From contig NC_071389.1 of NCBI RefSeq assembly GCF_022682495.2, positions 102,341,951 to 102,405,950 of the forward strand: DNA of 64,000 bases, written 5' to 3'. Below, piece by piece: positions 58,790-64,000 of the stretch (position 1 is its first letter; every line of letters starts with the position of its first letter). Source of the stretch: Desmodus rotundus. Its lineage: Eukaryota > Chordata > Mammalia > Chiroptera > Phyllostomidae. Position numbers and translations under genes: made by a program. The notes under the pieces were generated by a model. The model was given only the letters and a program-made list of their open reading frames with translations. It was not told the origin of the DNA and did not search any database.

Positions 58790-59285
58790 AACCCTGATCC
58801 CAAAGGGTCTTGGGCTGGAAGCCTCGCCATAGGGGGTGGGCCCACTCGCCCAGGCTCTCTCTCCAGGGCACCCCCGTTCTGAGTGGGCAGCCATTCAGCA
58901 GGAGACGAGGGCCACGCCAGGGACCAGGCCGGGGCCCGCTCTGCCCCGTGCGCCCTAGGGAGGACCCACCCTACACCCCCCGTGCCCCGACGGAGGGGAA
59001 GGCGAGAGTCCTGCCCGACCCTCCCCCTGCACTCGGCTCCCCAAACGGAGGGGCTTATCTTGGGCCCCGTGCACCCCCAAACAGTCCAGCGTTCCCTGCG
59101 ACCCACAAGAAGGCCTTGCACCCCTCCCCAACCCTGCACACCTCGCTCCCGTCCCTTCCCTCCCCACCCCCACCGAGGGTGGCCTGTCCTGCACCCCGCG
59201 CCCTGGGGCGGGCCCTCGCGGGCCACCGCACGCTAGCCTCTCCGCGCTCTGGGGAGCGTCAGGACAGAGGCGGGGTGGGGCGCGG

Positions 59286-59293
59286 TTAAAAAG
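59286..59293 (+). promoter_or_regulatory. TATA-like element
   Basis: TTAAAAAG sits in an otherwise G+C-pure context, just downstream of GC-rich boxes and about 25-30 bp upstream of the presumed transcription start. Its position and isolation make it a credible core promoter element on the plus strand. Confidence 0.5.
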
Positions 59294-59314
59294 CGCCGCA
59301 GGTAGGGGGCCGGC

Positions 59315-59427
59315 CGACTGCAGGTTGCAGACACCCGCGAGTCCGCCCGACCCGCCACAGCGAGGGCGCAGCTACGCCCGGAGCCCAGCGCCCGGACCCG
59401 CGCCTGGACCCACGGTGCTGCGAGCAG
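59315..59427 (+). other. predicted non-coding first exon of an unidentified gene
   Basis: From about 25 bp after the TATA-like element to a consensus splice donor CAG|GTAAGC (exon end 59427, donor at 59428). No ATG occurs in the interval, so it would be entirely 5' UTR, with translation starting in an exon beyond this window or further right. The start coordinate is inferred from spacing only. I see no convincing second exon in 59430-64000, so the first intron would be longer than 4.5 kb. The gene cannot be named from a 5' UTR. Confidence 0.5.
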
Positions 59428-60640
59428 GTAAGCAGGGCTGTGTGCAGAGCGATTGCGGCCTCTCCGCGGAGGAGCGCCCCATCCCCGGAGAAGCCCAGAA
59501 GTGGGTCGGCAGCCTGCTGCCCTCATCTCCCAATCGCCCTGGCTGGCGACCGCTCCATGCGAGCCTTGTGGCCGCCGAGTGGGTGTCTGCTCGCGACCTT
59601 ATCAGCCGGGATCCGCATCCTCCCGGGTCCCCTGCGCGCCGGAGGAACCGGGACAGACTGGTTTGCCTTATACCATAGATGGTCCCCTTTGACCTGCACA
59701 ACAGGTTTATGAATGCATCCAACCGCCTGTCTGAGTGGCCGGCTGGGGACCGGTGCCCCTTTCCCCAATTCCTTTGCTGCGTTTGGGCTTGTCTTCGGCG
59801 TTTATGGGTAACTGACGAAGTCCCGCTCAGATCTGGGAACAGAAAGCCAGGAGACGCCTGGCCAGTCCGTAAGTCCCACGTAGGACTGACCGGTATGGCT
59901 GTGTGATGTGCTCCTGAGGAACTTGTGAAACACAGATGACAATAATACATTTACGGGACAATTACTGGACAACAGTAATTGTCACTGGTGACACATCTCA
60001 GTTAAAAGGTGGAGGCACCAGAAGGTACTTCCTGTCTGGTGAAGAACAGTCAGTCCCACCAACGCGTGCTTTTTTGACTGGGCTGACCTCCCTTCTCGGA
60101 GCGCAGGACGGAGTCTGAGGTGAGTGTGGCCCGAGTGCAGCTTTGGACCTGGAGGGGCTGGGGACCAGTGGCCTCTGCAGGGACACGGGGGCAGCAACCT
60201 CCGTGTCCCCCGGGGGGAACCTTGCTGTGAATTTAGTGCTTGCTTGAATTTAAGCATGCACCGTTGTTCTCTTCTTTCGGTGGCCTTGATGCATACAAGT
60301 GTTTTCTTTCCTCGGTTCAAGCACAACCTAACTAGCGTACTAGGAGAAAATGTCTTGCCGCAGTGCAGCTTCCTTAGAATGCAGGATGCTCTTCCCAACT
60401 GCCCCTGTGGAGAGCTTTGTCTGTTGTTTGGATCTGGACCTGGATCTGGCTGAGACTTTGGGGTGTTGCTTGAACTTTGCCAAGGAGGGGAAAGGGGGTT
60501 ATGGAGCCAGAATATCAACACTCCAGGCTGTGACATAACTGGGGGGGTTGTCCAAAACCCGGAAGATCCTCATCAACCCAGCTGTCTCACTGGTGGTTTT
60601 ATTATAAAACAAAATCTGCTCTGGGTAATAGTTTCTTGTT

Positions 60641-60666
60641 CTCTCTCTCTCTCTCTCTCTCTCTCT
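60641..60666. repeat. (CT)n microsatellite
   Basis: Thirteen uninterrupted CT units. Confidence 0.95.
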
Positions 60667-61341
60667 TGACTTTTTCCTCTGCTGAATTGTAACAGCATTA
60701 GGGAAGAACAGAACTTTAGAAGGTTTGACTAAACAATTTCAGCAGGGCGACAGGGAAATTCTAACTTGCAAATACTCATCATGTAGCTCTGACACCACCC
60801 AGTTAGTCCAGGAGCCATGAGTGGTTTGTACTGGGGGAACAATGTTCTACCCAAGCTTCTTCGTCCATGAGGGCATGACCCCTCCCACAGTGACATTATC
60901 ATATGGGAAGGTTTCTGTTTTATTTGTTTGATCGATTAGAAAGGGTGAGTCCCCAGGTGGCCTTTTCTGTTTTTATTCCCAGGGTTATTTTACTCTGGAT
61001 AGATCTAAATGTCTGGAAAACAGAGACTGATTAATAGAAATTATTTTTAACTCTTTGAGTTCTTAAATGGATTAAGAAATACATATAATTATATGAACTG
61101 TTCATTTTGTGGTTAGACTCCAAAAACAGAAAAACATTTTTATTTTTATTGAATTAATTTTGAAGAAATACATAAACCCTAAATCCATTTTGTCACTGAC
61201 CATTACTTTGAAAAGACGGTTGATGAAGTTTTGAGTCATTAACTTAAAAACCATCTGTCAGCTTGTCCCTTGGATGACCTGAGATTTCTAGAGACAAAAG
61301 ATAGAGATTCTTCTAAACTAAGGAGATAGTTTGAGGGGTTT

Positions 61342-61360
61342 TTGTTGTTGTTGTTGTTGT
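61342..61360. repeat. (GTT)n microsatellite
   Basis: About six TTG/GTT units, followed by further T-rich sequence. Confidence 0.9.
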
Positions 61361-64000
61361 TTTGTTTCATTTTTTAAGACTACTGATTTGGGAGTAAGGG
61401 AGCATATCCAGTTTCTCAAACTCCCTTCTTCTTTTTTTTTTTTTTTTTAATGCTCAGGGAATGAGCTTGAGGTTTGAGGTTAGTGGTAGTACCATTATTA
61501 TTTTGGTAGGGAAAAGAAACTACACTAAAGATTTTATTTTTATTTTATTGTGGATTCAAACTACAGGGCATCAGGAAACTGGCAGTATCCAGACTTTCCT
61601 CATAACAGTTATGGGGATGAAGAAAAACTACCCACAAAGGTCATGCAATAGACACGGGGGAGGAGTCAAGGGAAAATGGCCACATCCACTATTTTTTCCT
61701 CAACAGGTAACATGCTCACCTACATCCAGAAGCTGCACAATGGTTTATATTCATGTCGTTACAGTGTCACGCTGGCTTCTAGGCAATCACATGGTGCAGA
61801 AGGAGAAAGCCTGTGCCCAGAGGAGGGAACCTTGCCCTGGTTCTCCTCTGACCGATAGGCTGGGAGGCGGGGGAGCCAGGCTCAGGTGGGTGGTCACAGC
61901 CTTTATCAGTTCCAACTTCTCAACTCTCCAAACGAACATTCAAATTGTGAGGAATGTGTTCTGTGCTCAGTCTATCAAATATTTGCTGACTGACTTTGAA
62001 AGGGTCATCCTGGTGTGTGCTGGGGTGACACTGGTGTTTGGGGCTTCAGTTTTGGTTCTGTCATCAGCGTAACTAAAATGCCATTATCAAGCAAACTAGT
62101 TATGATTAAATTCTTAAATAAGAAATTTTAAAACAATCAAGACATTTCATTACTGAAGCAGAATGTTGATAGACTTAAATTCTTGTAATGGTAACAGAGA
62201 AGAACAGTCTATCTTCATAATACCATGTGTATCATCAGAAGTCAGGTCAGTGGTTGACTTGTTTTTAGGGGTAAATATTTGGGACTGGAGCTTTGGTACC
62301 AAGAATGCACTGTGGATAGTTAGATATACTGCAAATCCGAATACAGTGCACCTTAGTGCATTTGAGTGGGACTACATTCTCATACATTGACGACTACAGA
62401 AGCTAAGTATATCTATTCTTTCCTTAAAAGAGAGCCAGAAAGGAGCCAGTTAAACCTCTCTGGCTTACAGAGAGAGGGTTAATAGTTTCTTTTTTACTGG
62501 AAAAGCTGCTCCTAGTGGCTGCCCTGCCACGGCCTGCCTAAAGCCTAAAAGGGAAGAGGCATTTGTTCATTGGCAAATGAACCAATGGCAAGGGTCCCCC
62601 AATGAGTGTAGATAGTTTGGAAAGCAGTTCTCAAAGAGTATTCCACCTTCACATGTCCTATAACCACAATGCTTATGATGGCTCACCCCAGGGGGAGGCT
62701 GAGGGCCAGTGGGGTGCCCCTGCTCCCCCAGCAGGGTGGCCTCACCCACCCAGGGCCAGGTCAGGAGGGGCAAGTGCAGCCAGGGCCTCCTTTCAAACTT
62801 GCAGAATCTTCTGCTCTCTGACAGCCCGTTGGGAGCAGGCTGAGTGTCCAGGGAGCAGCAGGGCTTGCCTGTGACTGCAGCATTGTGTCAGGGCCATCGC
62901 CCTGAGCCTTCTCCTAACACTGTGTGAGGAGCTCTCCTCCTGCTCTTAGCACTCACTCACTGGGAGGGTGACATGCAGGACAGATGCCCAGCTTCTTGGG
63001 AAGCCCTCAGTAATGATGGGGGCTGAGCAAAAGAATGGAAAGGGAAGGCTTCTCTGTAAGAAACACTGGCACACATTCACTGAGAGCAGGAGAGTGATGA
63101 GACTCTGGAAAACAGCTCTTCCTTTTCCAGTCATTTCTACCATGATAGGTAATAGGGCCTTGGTAGATCCTGCAAGAAGATACCACAAGTCAGATGATTT
63201 GCTTTCGCCCAATCAATTGTCTTGATCACTCATTTTCAGTAGTGATCTGGGCATTTCATTTCATTTCCTTTCTTTAAAGGTGCAGGTAAATTGCTGATTT
63301 CAAACTCAGTAAGTGCTGTAGAATAGATTATTGTCTGTTCATCTTTGCTACTTTGGGAGAACATCTTCAGAGTGTATAATTTAAGGACCCAGAGAAGTAA
63401 AAAAGAAATAAAACTACTACTATCCTTATTATTCCTGTTTTTTAAGAAGAAGAAGCCCCAAAGAGCAGAAGTCAAAGATCCTGGTTCTAGAAAGTAGGAT
63501 CATATTCTTGTGGGGGAATTGTGACCTGCTGACCTCAGCCCCTGGCCTTAGCCTCATTCAGGCAGCTTGATTGGTTTTCTTCCTAGTAGGACAGGTAACA
63601 GGTGATACCAGGTGGCTATTGTTCAGGCAGGTGATAGAGAACTCAGAGAGAAACAGTCTTTTAAAAAAAAACTTGTGGGGGAGTGTAAATTCTGTGCACT
63701 TTCGGGTTTTGAGAAAATGTGACTTTTCTTTGATAGATCAAAGACTTGCTCATTTGGGCACTTAAGTAACCAAACTCCTAGGGTAAATGTTTACTGGTTA
63801 ATTAGAGAACACCTCGTTTTAAATATAAACAGGATTGGCCTCCTAAGGAGAACTGCCACTGTAAAATATGTTGAAACATCATGATACATGTTTCTACCTC
63901 CTCAAATCTTGAAAGGCTTCCAGAGTAGAAAAATGTATTATAATGACTTTCATAGAAAACTAAACATTAATTGTACAATCCATATTGTCTAAAATGAATC

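Larger units (their letters stand above)
58790..59660. promoter_or_regulatory. CpG island promoter
   Basis: An abrupt rise in G+C and CpG density inside otherwise AT-rich DNA, with many CG steps (for example CCCGCGCCCTGGGGCGGGCC at 59195-59214). GC boxes GGGGCGGG lie at 59205-59212 and a GGGGTGGGGCGCGG stretch at about 59272-59285. Such islands mark germline-unmethylated promoters of mammalian genes. Long open frames on both strands here are a by-product of low A+T. Confidence 0.85.
59661..64000. other. anonymous DNA, presumed first intron
   Basis: No exon with flanking splice sites is recognised. Microsatellites occur at 60641-60666 (TC)n and 61342-61360 (GTT)n, and a T-run at about 61433-61449. 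The 203-residue frame at 61461-62072 is not conserved-looking and starts in AT-rich DNA. Confidence 0.4.

Noticed and set aside
58612..59226. 204-residue minus-strand frame and 159-residue plus-strand frame over the CpG island
   Set aside because: G+C-rich DNA lacks stop codons by chance; residues are dominated by Gly/Arg/Pro/Ala with no domain, and both strands are open.
61461..62072. 203-residue plus-strand frame in the presumed first intron
   Set aside because: No splice sites, domain or start context; starts in AT-rich sequence after a T run and has mixed composition.
1..64000. CRISPR arrays, operons, toxin-antitoxin or phage modules
   Set aside because: The window is plainly mammalian (Ves, MIR, L1, L2); all direct repeats are retroposon duplications or microsatellites.

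Overview
This is 64 kb of mammalian nuclear DNA, most likely from a bat of suborder Yangochiroptera. Six tRNA-derived SINEs match the Ves family (AAGATTTTATTTATTTTTAG-type A-rich end, CCAGCCAGGG-type head, most with target-site duplications). They sit among young L1 copies, ORF1-only half-L1 (HAL1) elements, and old mammalian MIR, L2 and L1M relics. I see no operons, phage, CRISPR arrays or intact host protein-coding genes. The window is almost entirely interspersed repeats and anonymous intergenic or intronic DNA, plus one CpG-island promoter near the right end.

Layout. 1-18 kb: anonymous AT-rich DNA with scattered Ves SINEs, MIRs, L1M pieces and short 3' ends of young L1. 18.1-24.5 kb: a 6.4 kb full-length L1 on the minus strand, bounded by a short duplication; its ORF1 and ORF2 are nearly complete but carry frameshifts, and the reverse transcriptase reads FADE instead of FADD. 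24.7-32 kb: mostly unique DNA with MIR/L2 fragments. 32-44 kb: a nested stack in which an old minus-strand L1M was interrupted by a HAL1, two Ves SINEs, a solo-LTR-like element and a second L1M 3' end that carries its own HAL1; two more HAL1 copies follow. 45.5-45.9 kb: a decayed processed pseudogene of NXT2 (NTF2-like nuclear export factor). 46.5-50.5 kb: a second L1 with two internal deletions; the 5'UTR deletion falls exactly on GT-AG splice sites of the related full-length copy. 50.5-58.7 kb: anonymous DNA with old LINE and MIR pieces. 58.8-59.7 kb: a CpG island with GC boxes, a TATA-like element and a likely non-coding first exon ending in a strong splice donor on the plus strand. 59.7-64 kb: its presumptive first intron.

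How parts work together: the L1 copies are, or were, the enzymatic source for the Ves SINEs, the HAL1s and the NXT2 pseudogene, all products of target-primed reverse transcription. Every LINE copy longer than about 1 kb lies on the minus strand. The only probable host-gene landmark is the CpG-island exon, whose gene I cannot name. I found no new defence or metabolic system; the most interesting signals are the splice-derived L1 and the cluster of half-L1 elements.
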